Shown here: one piece after another, positions 41,366 to 52,302 of the stretch
Layout of the letters: every line of letters starts with the position of its first letter
Position numbering within the stretch: the first letter of the stretch is position 1
DNA from: Rostratula benghalensis
Taxonomy: Eukaryota; Chordata; Aves; Charadriiformes; Rostratulidae
DNA length: 64,000 nt
Direction of reading: 5' to 3'
NCBI GenBank assembly: GCA_013399305.1
Contig: VXAI01000015.1
Span: 7,127,695-7,191,694 of the forward strand
Notes under the pieces: model-generated
The model's database searches: none
What the model saw: the letters and a program-made list of their open reading frames with translations, nothing else
What the model was told of the DNA's origin: nothing
Made by a program: the position numbers and the translations under genes

Positions 41366-41556
41366 TTGTATAATAAATATGATCAATAATTTAAGACATT
41401 CATCCTTTAAATATTAAACTAGATGATGTAGTTATATGTAGAATAGCAAGTACATTATCAGTGTTGTTCCTGGTATCAAAGTGATCACGAAACTACTGAG
41501 AGGGCACCTTTAGCCAAGTCTCTGGTATCTTGAGGTTGTTTTTTCGTCCTGGCATA

Positions 41557-43305
41557 TTACACTCCTGCTGAAGAGTATATTTTTGTTGTGTTTTGCATGA
41601 ATTGTTTGTACTTCCGCAAAACCAACCAGATATATGTCTTCTTCTTTGCCATTTTCAGCCTCTGGACCTGGCTGTGCTCCGTCTGCAGAAGGTCCTTGTC
41701 CTTGCAGGTGTAAAGCGCGGCTCGTTCGCTCAGCGTCACGCTCAGCTGAATGATATTTGCCTTGACTAACCGAGCTAAATCCTGACCACAGATGGATTCT
41801 ATGTCGCTTCTCACGTTTTGCAAAATGTTGTGGAAAACGTGCAAACTGCAGCAGTCTGAGTCAAAAGCACGGCATTCAGGTATTTTCTTCACCATGCCTT
41901 GGGCTCGGGAGTCGGCAGTTACCCAGTCCTCAGTTTTGGGTGGTACAGAGCTACACGTGTTCTGGAGGGGAGGAAGAGGAGAGAGCAATTAGTAATTTTC
42001 ACATCTTTCCTGGTAGTTCCTTCACGTTGGAATGGCTGGGCACACACACACTTGTCTTTCAGTTTGTGTGTGCTTGGAGGTTTTTGCTATTGCTCAATAG
42101 CCTTATTAACACCTCCTGTTGTGCAGTAGGTATTGTACACTATCTGTACCAGCACTTTCTATCTTGGCAGCCTGCTTGACTTTGTTTTCAGCTTTTCTGA
42201 ATCTCTCTTTTTTTGTTGTTGTTGGTTTTCACATTTACAATATGGACCAAATTTACTCCTGCAAGAGATTTGCTTTGACCTGAACGTATTTTAATCTGTT
42301 TCAGCAGAAATGGTTTTGATTTCAAGGATGGATTAGGGGGAAATGTTTACATTGATTTTTATCAATGTACCCTTGAGAACACGTTCCCAGAAATAGAAGT
42401 TTGTCTGAAGCATCGACACTTGGGTTCAGTGTGTATTTTACCGTCTCTGAGGAAAGGACAAGACTGAACAGGATTTTTGCCAGAAGTGCTCCTGACTGCC
42501 CTAGTACTAGGATCAGACCAAAGTGTAAGGCAATTCTCTCCCTCTTGCCAGTGATCTGACCAGTTTCACTCAAAAAAAGATGCCTGCCTCAAGCCTGGCG
42601 TGACTCAGGAGATGGAGAAGAAGACAAGGCATTTAGTCTGGAAGATGAGAGCTAGCCATCAGGTGAGGTGATGCTGTCCAAGCTCTCCCCAGACAGTGCT
42701 CCAACTTTGCCCTACGATAATGCAATGTAAATGCTTTCCTTCCTATATAGAATACAGAGCAGAGATTATTTTAAGTCCTAATCCAACTTTTCTGGTTCTG
42801 GAACTTTAGAGTTCCAATACTAACTTTTCTGATAGTCTTTCTAGTATTTTATAGTAATTAAAGAGATTTCTCCACATTCATAGACACAAGGAAATGCAAA
42901 ATAGTACACTTACATAGCTTTTAAACAAGGTCACTGCTTGCCTTTCTATCACCGATGCCAAGGGCTTTATTTGGGTAGTAAAATGCTTCTGCCCCTGTCC
43001 TGTAGTAGTTCTTCTTCCTTCTGAGGTAGCTGTTGGTGCCAAGGAGCCCAAAGGAACCAGTGAACAGAAGAGGAAGATTGCAAACCTGTTGATCTCTGCA
43101 TTCGAAGAAAGAGAGGGGCAGGGCAGGGAAAAAGAAAGAATACAGCGATTAATCTCAAGGCTCTGCATCATTTTTGCTAAACTCCCTGGTGCTGTGCGAG
43201 GTGCTAAATTTCTAAAGCTCGCAGGCAGTGGCTGAACTAGCGATGGACATCGACCAGCACCACCTTACAGCAGGTTAAGTCACACCCACCTGCTCGGCGT
43301 TTCAT
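41557..43305 (-). CDS. IL31: Secreted LIF/OSM/IL-31-family cytokine at the IL31 locus
   Basis: Three minus-strand coding exons: 43305-43290 (ATG in a GCCATGA context, 16 nt, phase 1), 43095-42914 (182 nt, phase 0) and 41961-41557 (405 nt with TAA). Donors gtgggt and gtaagt and acceptors gcag and ccag are canonical, giving a 200-residue precursor. Residues 1-29 form a signal peptide (basic MKRRAEINR, then FAIFLFCSLVPLGSL). Residues 46-66 form an amphipathic segment suited to helix A (TQIKPLASVIERQAVTLFKSY is split by no intron and ends exon 2). Mature cysteines are 69, 96, 103, 104, 124 and 152; the last helix ends in RKYKQF with one N-glycosylation site (NTT, 190). Synteny (MLXIP-here-LRRC43) points to IL31. 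The helix A residues and exon sizes look more like LIF. The family is fairly secure; the symbol rests on position, and a lineage-specific LIF/OSM-like paralogue remains possible. Confidence 0.72.
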
Positions 43306-44426
43306 GGCGGGCTTGGAGGTTCGGTTTTGGCTGCGAGCGAGCTGGATGGTGGTGTTCAAGCTGCTTGTTGCCTGGAGTGCTGTAGGCATGGACAGCCAGG
43401 CTGCATTTAAGTACCGGGGGGGTTTGCGTCAGTGGCTTCTCCATGGGATTTTTTTTTTTTTTTTTTTTGGCGGGTGATAGTTTGGGGTTTTTTTTTTTCT
43501 TTTTTGAAAGATTACATCAAAAGTTGGTTCAAATGCGTCTTCACTGATTGTGATCTAGATGCAGTTTCAAACTGACACAGATGGTGTCCCTTATCATCTA
43601 TTTCACTAGGAGTTCAGGACACTTGGCTTAGACCACCCCATCTAAATCCTTGGGCTCTCCAAAAGGTAGGGTTTGGAACATAAACTCTGTTGGTTTTTTC
43701 TTCAAAAAACCCCCATGGTTGTAGCATCCGTCCTGTAAAATCCAACCTGAGTGGAAGCTCAGCTTTCCGCCACGTAACCACCAGATGCTGCAGAGCATCT
43801 GAGTTCATCTGGTGAAATTTGGCTGACACAGACTGCTCTTTAGGCTCCCTTCAAAAGCATTTGTAACCATTGATTGCCTCAACACCTATTGCTGGAAAAA
43901 GCAAATAAACCTCAGAGCACGGAGACCTGAGTCTGACCTCAGAGCTGTGGCTTTTGTTCCTGGGTCTCATCTACTTTTTCCAAGTGTAGGAGCTGGTATT
44001 TTTAGCTGTGAACATTGTTTTCCGATGGCCTTGTGCCAGCGTGGCAGCAGCTCCTTCCATGTGAGTGAACAGCAGTGCTTTCACAGCTCACAGAGAACCT
44101 GACTGCTTCCTCCACAAAACTTGGGTGACACTCAGGATGCCGATAAGTGAAATAGCAAATGCTATGTCACAGGTCCTTGGCCAGGGGACAGGGCTGACGC
44201 TGCACCCTGCAATTGCTGCATGAGGCCCTCCACTCTTTCCCTGGTGGAAAGCAGCCCCCAGAACTCAGGGGGAGATCCAGAAAACCAGGGATTTATTCCT
44301 GGTCTGGGGAGCTCAGTGCTGCCATTCCAGGCTCACTCTGTGTCCCTGGGCATCCGCGTCCCTGCCATCTCCTAGCAACGGGGACGCGTTCTGCCGTCAG
44401 GAAATTCCATTCCAGGCTCAGGCTGG
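43306..44426. other. Intergenic region with probable cytokine promoter
   Basis: About 1.1 kb between the divergently transcribed cytokine gene (minus) and LRRC43 (plus). On the minus strand a weak TATA-like ACTTAAAT lies about 100 bases before the cytokine ATG, with TGACGCAA slightly further upstream. Two T-runs lie at about 43449-43468 and 43489-43505. Nothing else can be supported. Confidence 0.45.
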
Positions 44427-47400
44427 ATGGCAGCACCCGGCTGGGGCAGCGTCTCGGCTGCTTTTTGGGAGCACCTGAGGCGCCTGGGTCTGCAGGATTT
44501 CCCCTGTGGCCTTGGGAGCTGGGTAGGGGGCCAGGAGGGCACAGCCATGGAATATTGTGGGGTGTCTGTGGTCTGCAGGGCTGTCACCGCCTCTCTCTCT
44601 CCCTCTCCACAGAACAAGTCCCGTTTGGATGCACACGGGAGCCCCCGCAGAGGCTGGCTGGGGCCAGACCCACCCGGGCAGGAGGAGACCATGCCACTGG
44701 GCGAGGAGAGCCCTGAGGCGCTGATAGAGCTGCTGCGTGACCAACACAGCCCCTGGGCCCTGCCTCCGGGCTGCAGCCCCCAGGACCAGCACCTGAGGGA
44801 GACAGCCGTGCTGACACCCAAGCTCGTCCGCGGCTCCAAAGTCTTCCAGCTCTTCAGGTCCCTGCGGATCATTGGCAAGGGAGTAAGTGCAGCTGCTGGT
44901 GCCCATAAAGCTATCAACCTGCAGGGCAGGAAACCCTGGCTCCGTGTTGGGAGGGAAAAAAAAGCCTAGGAAATGACATCTTCCCTGTCCCGGGGTCTTC
45001 CTAGATGCCACTTCCCACCCCCCACGGCGTGTTGCTCTAATCTGTGTTACACATATGTCATGTGGATCAACGCTACATGGCTGTGTCACCTTGGCCATGA
45101 GGTGGCTCAGGGATGCATTGGCCAAATGCAACTCTTTGCAGGTGGAGGAGATTGATGAGGGTCTGTTGCAGTTACATCAGCTGGAGGAGCTCATCCTCAG
45201 CACCAACCAGATCAGCAGGATAAACTCAGCCAACCTGCCCCGGACACTGAAGTTGAGTGAGCAAAGCCTTGTGATGGCAGGATGGGGAAGGAGGTCCCAT
45301 CTGGGAACGCAATCTAAGCCAAACAGCTTGAGCGAGTGCCAGGAACAGCTCATTGCAAAGGGTGTTTATTGTGCCCTCTGTCCCAAGCAGGTCCTGGAGC
45401 TCTGCTGCAACGCTGTGGCTGATCTGCAGGACCTGTGTGCTCATCCTCCTCCGGAGCTGCAGCACTTGGGGCTGGGATACAACCAACTGTGCAGCCCTTC
45501 ACAGGACAAGTACCTCACTGCTGCCTTCTGGTAACGCTACAGGCTGAACGTGGGCTCCTAAAAGGGAGGTGGGCAGATGCAAACAGATGACCTTAAGCCA
45601 TCACAGTGGCCTGTAAGAAATCACAGCCTTTCAGCAGAGTTGTCTCTTTGCTCTGTGTCCAATACCAGTGCAGAGCCCTCTGTCTCTGCTGTCTTCTGTC
45701 TCATGCTTAGTGGGTGGCTTGGTCTGTGGCCAAGGTATGGAAGGGAGAACAGCCTTGCCACGGCCCTGGGCAGCTGCTTTTTTTCCATGCCCTTCCCAAA
45801 GCCCCTCCTGCGAGTCTGCTATGGGAAGGATCTAACTCTTAGGCTGCATCACCAAATGATGCAGTGGAATGGTTAATGGATGCTAAAGGAACATGGGTTT
45901 GAGTAATGGGGCAGACTGGCAATGGATCATAAGGATCAGGAAGTTGGAACTGGCTTCTTTGAGGTTGGATTCCCCACTTTGACCCAGTTTGTGCTGGGGA
46001 AACACAATTTTTGTTTCTTTTTTTGACCCAGGGCAGTAGTTCTTTATCCTCAGATGGATGCTGTTTGCCTAACCTTCTTCTTTGGGTTCTTTCCTTAGGC
46101 CAAATCTTGTCTCCCTTGACCTGAGCTTTAACAATTTCATGGATCTGCTGGGGCTGGTCTCCCAACTGTCCAGTCTGCAGAAGCTCCGCATCCTGGTGCT
46201 CCAAGGGAACCCACTGGCCCTCATTCCCACTTACAGAGGCTTCCTTGTGGACAGCCTGCCCAAGCTGTCCATCCTCGATGACATCCACATAGGACCTGAT
46301 GAGAGGCACCAGTTCCACGGTTTGGCGAGGCAGCCAGGTGAGCTTTTGCCTTTGAACCTGTCAGTGCTGACTGTGATTCAGGAGGTGGTTTCATTGTGGT
46401 TGAGGTAGGAGTCCTCCAGGCAAACACTGGATCTGGTATTGACTCCCTTCTTGCCTTTCCTCAAGCAGAAATCTCTCTCTCTGCCTTTTTATCCCACTAG
46501 TACAAGTGGGGTGACAGGCAGAGGACCCTGCAGCAGTGTAATTGCAATTGAGGTAATTTTAGCCATAATCAGGTCCAAAGATTGCAGGAACAACCCATCT
46601 CAGTGCTGCCTCGCTGTCATGATTTGCCCCCATCTTTGCTTTCTAGACACCATCTGAAACCAGATGGTGCATTTCCCTCCTGAGCTGCTGGAAGAGGATC
46701 ACCTCCACTGGGGAAGATGCTCACGTGTGCTGCACTGCCAGCAGGAAGCAGTGCCACCTCTGCAGCGTGGCACATCTCCGACCGGGATGAGGGCAGGGGC
46801 TTGGGGACACCCGGGGGGGTGGGTGGGAAGCTTCTCTTGAAGGCCCCTGCTCGATGAGTTTACGGACTGGATGCGCTCTTTGTAGTCTTAAAATGCTGAC
46901 CAGGAAGGCAAAGCCATGGAGCCAGATGTTTGCGTGGCTTTGGAGTGACCCCATGTGGCAGTGGCTTGTCACAGCACTAGGGGGGGGGCAGGGAAGGGAC
47001 GCCGGGCGGTGGGACGCGGCATCCTGACGGTTTCCGCTTGCCCTGTACCTTCCTCGCTCTGGAAGGAACACGCGGCAGCTTTATAGCAAGATTGTCTTCC
47101 TTCTAGAGCAGATCAGGAACGAAGCACGAGTGGTCGTGAGCATCGGGGAAATCAAGGGAGTCCCTGATCCCAGCCTTCAGCAGCAGCTGGAGGTTGGCTC
47201 CAAGGCTCCGGTGGTCACCTACAGCTACTGTGTGACCTACGAGTTTGCAGAGGGCGAGGAGATTGAGGATGGAAGCAGCACTGAGGTTTGTGCTTCACTG
47301 AGCTCCTGAAAGCAATAGCCAGTGGCAGGTCACAGCAATGGGGACTTCACCTCCTTAACGGCCCTGCTGTGGGCAGCAGCAGGGGAACTGCTGTGAACTA

Positions 47401-50400
47401 CAGTGAACTCTGGGGACAGTTCACATGTGGCCACATCTGGCAGGACAAGTCCCTGCTGTCCACATTCCCTCTCCATGCCAGGGATCCCCAGCACTGCTCT
47501 GCACGTGGGAGTGCATTTACAGCCCTCCTCCTGCCCTGGTTCCTGCTGGTGCCCCTTCTTCCAATGACAAGGGTCTTCTGGGGTTTTTTCGACCAGATCT
47601 GGCCCTTGGTCCTGGAAATACAACCAGACATACCCTCTGTTTAGGTAACAAAAATCCATCAGAGTCCCACAGTGGCCACCCTGGACATGGACAGTTCTGC
47701 TCAGGACACAGGAGAAACAAGGGACCAACAGGAGCCTGCAGCTACAGAGGAGCCCAAGGCCCGCTCTGGTAATGAGGAATTACAAGTTAATTGACACAAG
47801 GCATGTCCCAGGGGTCCTCCCTGTCCTTGGGAAGAAGAAGTGTCTCCTCAGAGATTTTTTTTTTTGCATCCCTGCACAGCAAAGGTGTTTGTCACCCCTG
47901 GAAAACCCTGGGCAGACGCCATCGATTGCAGCTACAGGAGGGAGCACACTGCCAGGGACTTAGTGGGGCTGAAGTCCTACCTGGCAGCTGGAACCATTGT
48001 CTCGGTCGTGGAGGAGAAGGTGAGCATGTGGCAGAGTTGGGTGAAAGGGGAAAGAGCTGCTGGGAGCCCCAGCAGTGGTACTGTGTTCCTTCTGGGAGGC
48101 AGCCCGGGTTACCAGTGACCCTGGGCCAGGGTCCTCGGGTGTCCCTGCAGCACCAGCTCATCTTTCCAAGCAGGTGCTCTCATGGCCTGCCGATGCTGAT
48201 CCAGAAGAAAATGCAGTCACGAAGAGGAAGGCAGGACGGGGGCAGAAGAAGGATGGTGCCAAGGTAGGGTGCTGGGAGAGAATGATGTCCTGATAACATC
48301 TGAGTTGCAAAAATAATGATGGGAGGCTGAAGGTCCTTCTCCTGGGCCAGTTTGGTGTGTCAGAGAACCTCCCCTCTATCTCGGGCCTCTCGCAGAAGTC
48401 ACACCTTGCTATGGGAGGAAGGCAGCAGTGGTTTTACATACGTCTCAGTCAGGACACAGTGGTGGCCAAGCAGGTGGTTTGAGTTTGCTTGCTGGCTGAT
48501 AAAAGGACCACGACCCTCTGCTGAGGCTTCTCCCCGTTCTGGTGCCGTGCAGGTTCCTGTGCCCAGGGAGAAGCAGAAAAAGAAGAAGGAGAAGCCATGT
48601 AAATTCCGCAGCGACCCTCCCATTCGGAGGACCCTGGGCACCCAGCAAGTGACCCTGGAGACCCTCCTGGCCACTGAGGACCTGGTGGCGACTGTGTGTG
48701 ACTTTGGGATCCTGGTCACTGAGCAGCTGCTGCAGCCACCAAGTCCAGAGGAGAAAGTAAGTAGTGTGTCCCGGGGCAGGGCTGCAGGCTGGGGTTCAGC
48801 CCGTCCTGGGCTGGGCCAGGAATCCCTCCCATCCACCTTCCCAAAATGGGGCTGAAATAATCCTGCCTAAATACCATCCAAAAAATACTGGTATCGTTGT
48901 TTAATGTTAAACTGCTACTTTTAGTGGACCTACAAAAACAGATGAGTTTTTTTTCCATTTGAGAATATGAAAGCAAAGGCTTGTGCTTCCTCTGATGCAC
49001 TCTTTCTCTCGGCATGGCAACGCACAGCCTCTATCAACACTTTCTGTTTCCTGGATTCTCTTCTCCAAGCCAGCCCCACCACTGGGTTCCTGCCTCCCTT
49101 CACCCTTTTCCCATTGCCCTTTAAATCCCAGTGAGGGAACCCAGGTGGTGCTGGCTGTCACAGGACGGACTGCGGGCAGTGACTTTCCACGCAGCCTGAC
49201 CATGGAAACGTCTCTCTCCGCAGGAGGGCAGAAAAGCAAGGAAAAGCAAGAGCAGAAAAACAAAAGCAGAGAAAGAAAATCAGGCCAACCGGAAAAGCAC
49301 GGCGGCTGCCAAAGGTGATGGAGGCTGGAGCTGGTTGGGCAGAGGGTGGTGTGTGAGAGAGCTGGGAGGCAGCCGCGGGTCCCCGTTGCCGCTGGCTCAA
49401 CGTCCTGAGCTCCGGGCTGTGAATGCATCCATTGACTGCGGAGGCTGGAGGGTCAGACACAGCCCCCACACCTTGTTGAATGCGTGTCTGAACTGCCAGC
49501 TGTCCTGGGGGTGGCACACACCTACTGGCTCCAGGTGCCAGGGGGAGAAGGGCAAAGGGAAGGGTAAGAAGCGCTGCCCGCTGTGTCGGCTGCCAAATGG
49601 TGGCCGGTGGCATGGGCCGGGGCGGGCAGCTGTGGGGAGCGCTGTCTGGGATGCATAAAGAGGTCCTCAGCCATTCCCAACTCGCGTCTCAAAGCACTTT
49701 GGAGAAGGGATTATTGTTCTCTCTGGTTTAGAGGTGAGATGTACAGAGGGCCCCGGGTGCCCCAGCCCAGCCCATGGTGGGGCTGGGAACGGACCCCGGT
49801 CTGCTGTCGCCCATGAAGAGACCACCAGGACCCCTGAGGGTTGTCCCCTGCCTCCCCAGTGCAGAGCTCACAGTCTGCTCAGCCAGTGGCGTGGTTAAAC
49901 CACTGGAGACAAACCTCATCCTGCCTCTTGCAGGTTTTCCAACCGTCTTGTTTTGACTACAAAAATAGCAGTTCCAGCCCATTGGAGGGGTAACGCAAGA
50001 GCAGGAGGAAGTGGGGGAGGGAAGGGTGATGCTGAAAAACTGCTCATGGAACAGGCCAGGCCTCCGAAGGAGCCACTAAAGGAGCCTTGTGTCCCCACTC
50101 TGGCATCAGATTTAGTTGCTAATTTAAGAGACCAATTAACCTCCTTCTCCAAGAGCTCTGGGGTGCCTTGTCACACACAGCGAGGTCCTCATCTTTGGGG
50201 AGCATCTTGGAGCTCTGCAGTCCCACAGGTTGTGTCTGTGCCTGAGGAAGCCTGATGGCTTCTCCTGAAAAGGAGAAAAAAAATCCTTGAATTCCCCAGA
50301 AGATGTGTATTTGCAATATTTGCTCAGACTGTTGCTGAAGCAGGGAGATGCTGTTAAACTGAAGTTTAGCAGAAATATTTTTTACTTCCTTTCCAGCCGA

Positions 50401-51571
50401 GTACCTGTGGTCAATGTGCTTGCAAGAGGTCTTCCCGGCACCTTGAGTGAGAATAAACCCTTTCTGCAGGGGGCTGTGTGGCCAGAGGTGGTGTTAGGTG
50501 CAGAGAAAGCCGCTGCTGATGCAGGGGACCTAGAGTGATTAGACTCCTGTGCTTCATTTGATGTCCCCCTATGCCTGTGGAGTGCCAGGCCACCGAGTCC
50601 ACATTTCAAAAAGACAGTGCCTAAAAGTCAGCTGCCTCCACACCCGGTGCTGGTGGTGTCCCATGGCCATGCGCTCTGCTGTGACTCATGACCCACAAGT
50701 ACATCCTGGTGGTGGCCAGGGTGGCAGACACAGTCCGGGGGTGCAGGGGGGCTGCTCGAGCACTGCTGCACCCACTGTGGTTTGTCAGCCTCGGATGCTC
50801 CGTGAGTCACCAAATCGTGGTCGTTTGTCACTTGCTTCTCACTGGGGTACCACGCGCCGCCTTGGAGCCATGGTGGTGACCATGCTCTGGGGCAGGGGGG
50901 GGATGGCTCCCGGCCCTGGGACTCTCACAGCCGGGAGCTGAGGCTGATTTGCATCTCGCAGCCGGTGAGTGCATACAGATGATAAGTCCTCTCAGAGGAA
51001 GTGGGATCCCTTCCAGACAACTGAAAGAGGAAAGGCAACAAGCTTTGTCCTGAGCAAGCAATTTGCCCAGGCGTTGAAGGCTGTCTTCAGAAGTAGTCTC
51101 ACGTAGGTCTCGTTTTACCCCGCTCTTGATTTTCCAGGCTCCTTAAAATGATTTATTTCTGCATCTTTCTTCTGTCCTAGGAGTCATAGGAGAACTGAAC
51201 AAAAAGCAAAATTGCACCCAGATCATTTGTCTGCTTAAAGATGCTTTTTGGGCTTCTTGCCCAAAGTCGTATTCAAATAGATTTTTTCTCTTCAAGGCCC
51301 GGAAGTCAGTGCTAACGTGGTGGGCATTCCCCACCCCCCACCCCCGCACACTGTAGCCTTTAGGGTGATTTACTCTGTCAAGAGAGTGACGGATTTACTT
51401 CTTTCCGCAGGAAAAAGGAAAAACAAAGTCTCTGCTGAACTGGAGGAGGGTCGGGAACTCCAGCCGGTGCCGCTGACAGTTCAATTCCAGATGCAGCTGC
51501 TTCGGTGGCCCTTCCCAGCCGGTAGCCAGAGCCAGGAGAGCGTGGCCACAACAGCAGGGAAGACTCAGTAA
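44427..51571 (+). CDS. LRRC43: Leucine-rich repeat-containing protein 43
   Basis: Twelve coding exons: 44427-44522, 44613-44882, 45142-45252, 45391-45530, 46099-46337, 47107-47285, 47645-47768, 47880-48019, 48174-48263, 48553-48756, 49224-49314, 51411-51571. All phases agree, giving 614 residues; human LRRC43 is about 656. Exons 3-5 encode the leucine-rich repeats (LEELILSTNQISRI, LQHLGLGYNQL, LVSLDLSFNNF, LRILVLQGNPLALIP) with a cap (LSILDDIHI). The middle is acidic; exons 9-11 are Lys-rich (KQKKKKEKP, KARKSKSRK). The last exon encodes PVPLTVQFQMQLLRW, a conserved end of the family. The function is poorly known; its repeat type resembles axonemal/ciliary proteins. Intron 3 lacks GT: the exon ends AAG and continues ttgagt, where AAG|gtgagt is expected. 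That intron (45253-45390) is 138 nt, in frame and stop-free, so retention would give a 660-residue protein. The first exon was chosen because its phase-0 gtaggg donor fits exon 2. Confidence 0.93.
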
Positions 51572-51604
51572 CGCGTCCGTAGGAAAGTGAGTGAAAGAGG
51601 AGGA

Positions 51605-51610
51605 AATAAA
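51605..51610 (+). terminator. LRRC43: Poly(A) signal of LRRC43
   Basis: AATAAA only 34 bases after the LRRC43 stop codon, implying a very short 3' UTR ending near 51630, directly before the GC-rich B3GNT4 promoter region. Confidence 0.7.
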
Positions 51611-51658
51611 ACCCGTGGGGACGCTGCGTGGATCCTGGTTGAGCTGAACGGCTGGGGC

Positions 51659-51845
51659 TGGTGATTGCCCTGGGCTGGTGTGCGGGGTGGGGTGTGCGGT
51701 GCGGTGGTGCCGGGTTGTTGGGGTGTGTGATGCGCAGGGCGGGATGTGATGTGCGGGGTGTGCACCGTGGGCTGGGCCATGTGCGGTGCCTGTTGCGCGG
51801 GATGGGTGCAGGCTGGGGTGTGCGATGCGCAGGGTGTGTTGCCCC
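51659..51845. repeat. GTGCG/GGTGTGCG-rich imperfect minisatellite
   Basis: A stretch of imperfect repeats of motifs such as gtgcggggtg, gtgtgcgatgcgcagggtg and gggctgg. The unit gtgtg(a/cg)atgcgcaggg occurs near 51724 and again near 51818. It lies between the 3' end of LRRC43 and the CpG-rich start of B3GNT4. Confidence 0.6.
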
Positions 51846-52302
51846 GGTACCCGGTGCCAGCCCCCCCCCGCCTCTCCCCACTCCCCGGGGGCGGGGGGGC
51901 GGAGTCGGCTCCGCGTCCTCGGGCGGTGCTTGGCGGCGACGTGGACCGGCTCCCGGTAAGTCTGGCGGCGGCTCCGCGGAGCGGAGCGGGGGTTTCGCAC
52001 CGGCGGCTCGCACCTCCGAGCCCGGATTGCGTGCCCCGGGGACGAGCGGCCGGCACGGCGTTCCCGTCCTCGCCGGCAGCATCTGGGCTTGGTGAGCACC
52101 AAGAAACAACGGGGAGGGGAGACGCCGAGACCCGTCCCGGCGGGTCCCCTCCCGGGACTGGGTCGTGCGCTCCGTCCCCGCATGACCGCGGGCGTGGGAC
52201 TGCTGCGAGCGCCGGCGGAGGGGGTAAGTAGGCAGCTGGAATTCATCAACGGCTTGTCTTCCTCTGACCACACAGGGCCTGGGTTCTGCACCAGAGGTTG
52301 CC
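51846..52302 (+). promoter_or_regulatory. B3GNT4: CpG-rich promoter and 5' UTR of B3GNT4
   Basis: The sequence is GC-rich with dense CpG. Two consensus donors follow possible first exons: cccg|gtaagt at 51955/51956 and gggg|gtaagt at 52223/52224. The acceptor cacag at 52271-52275 precedes the coding exon, so 5' UTR exon(s) splice to 52276. Alternative first exons are possible. The transcription start cannot be fixed from the sequence. Confidence 0.65.

Noticed and set aside
44213..44716. 167-codon plus-strand frame over the first LRRC43 exons
   Set aside because: It is in a different frame from the LRRC43 protein, crosses the exon 1 donor, and is replaced by the exon 1 and exon 2 frame, which joins in phase 0.
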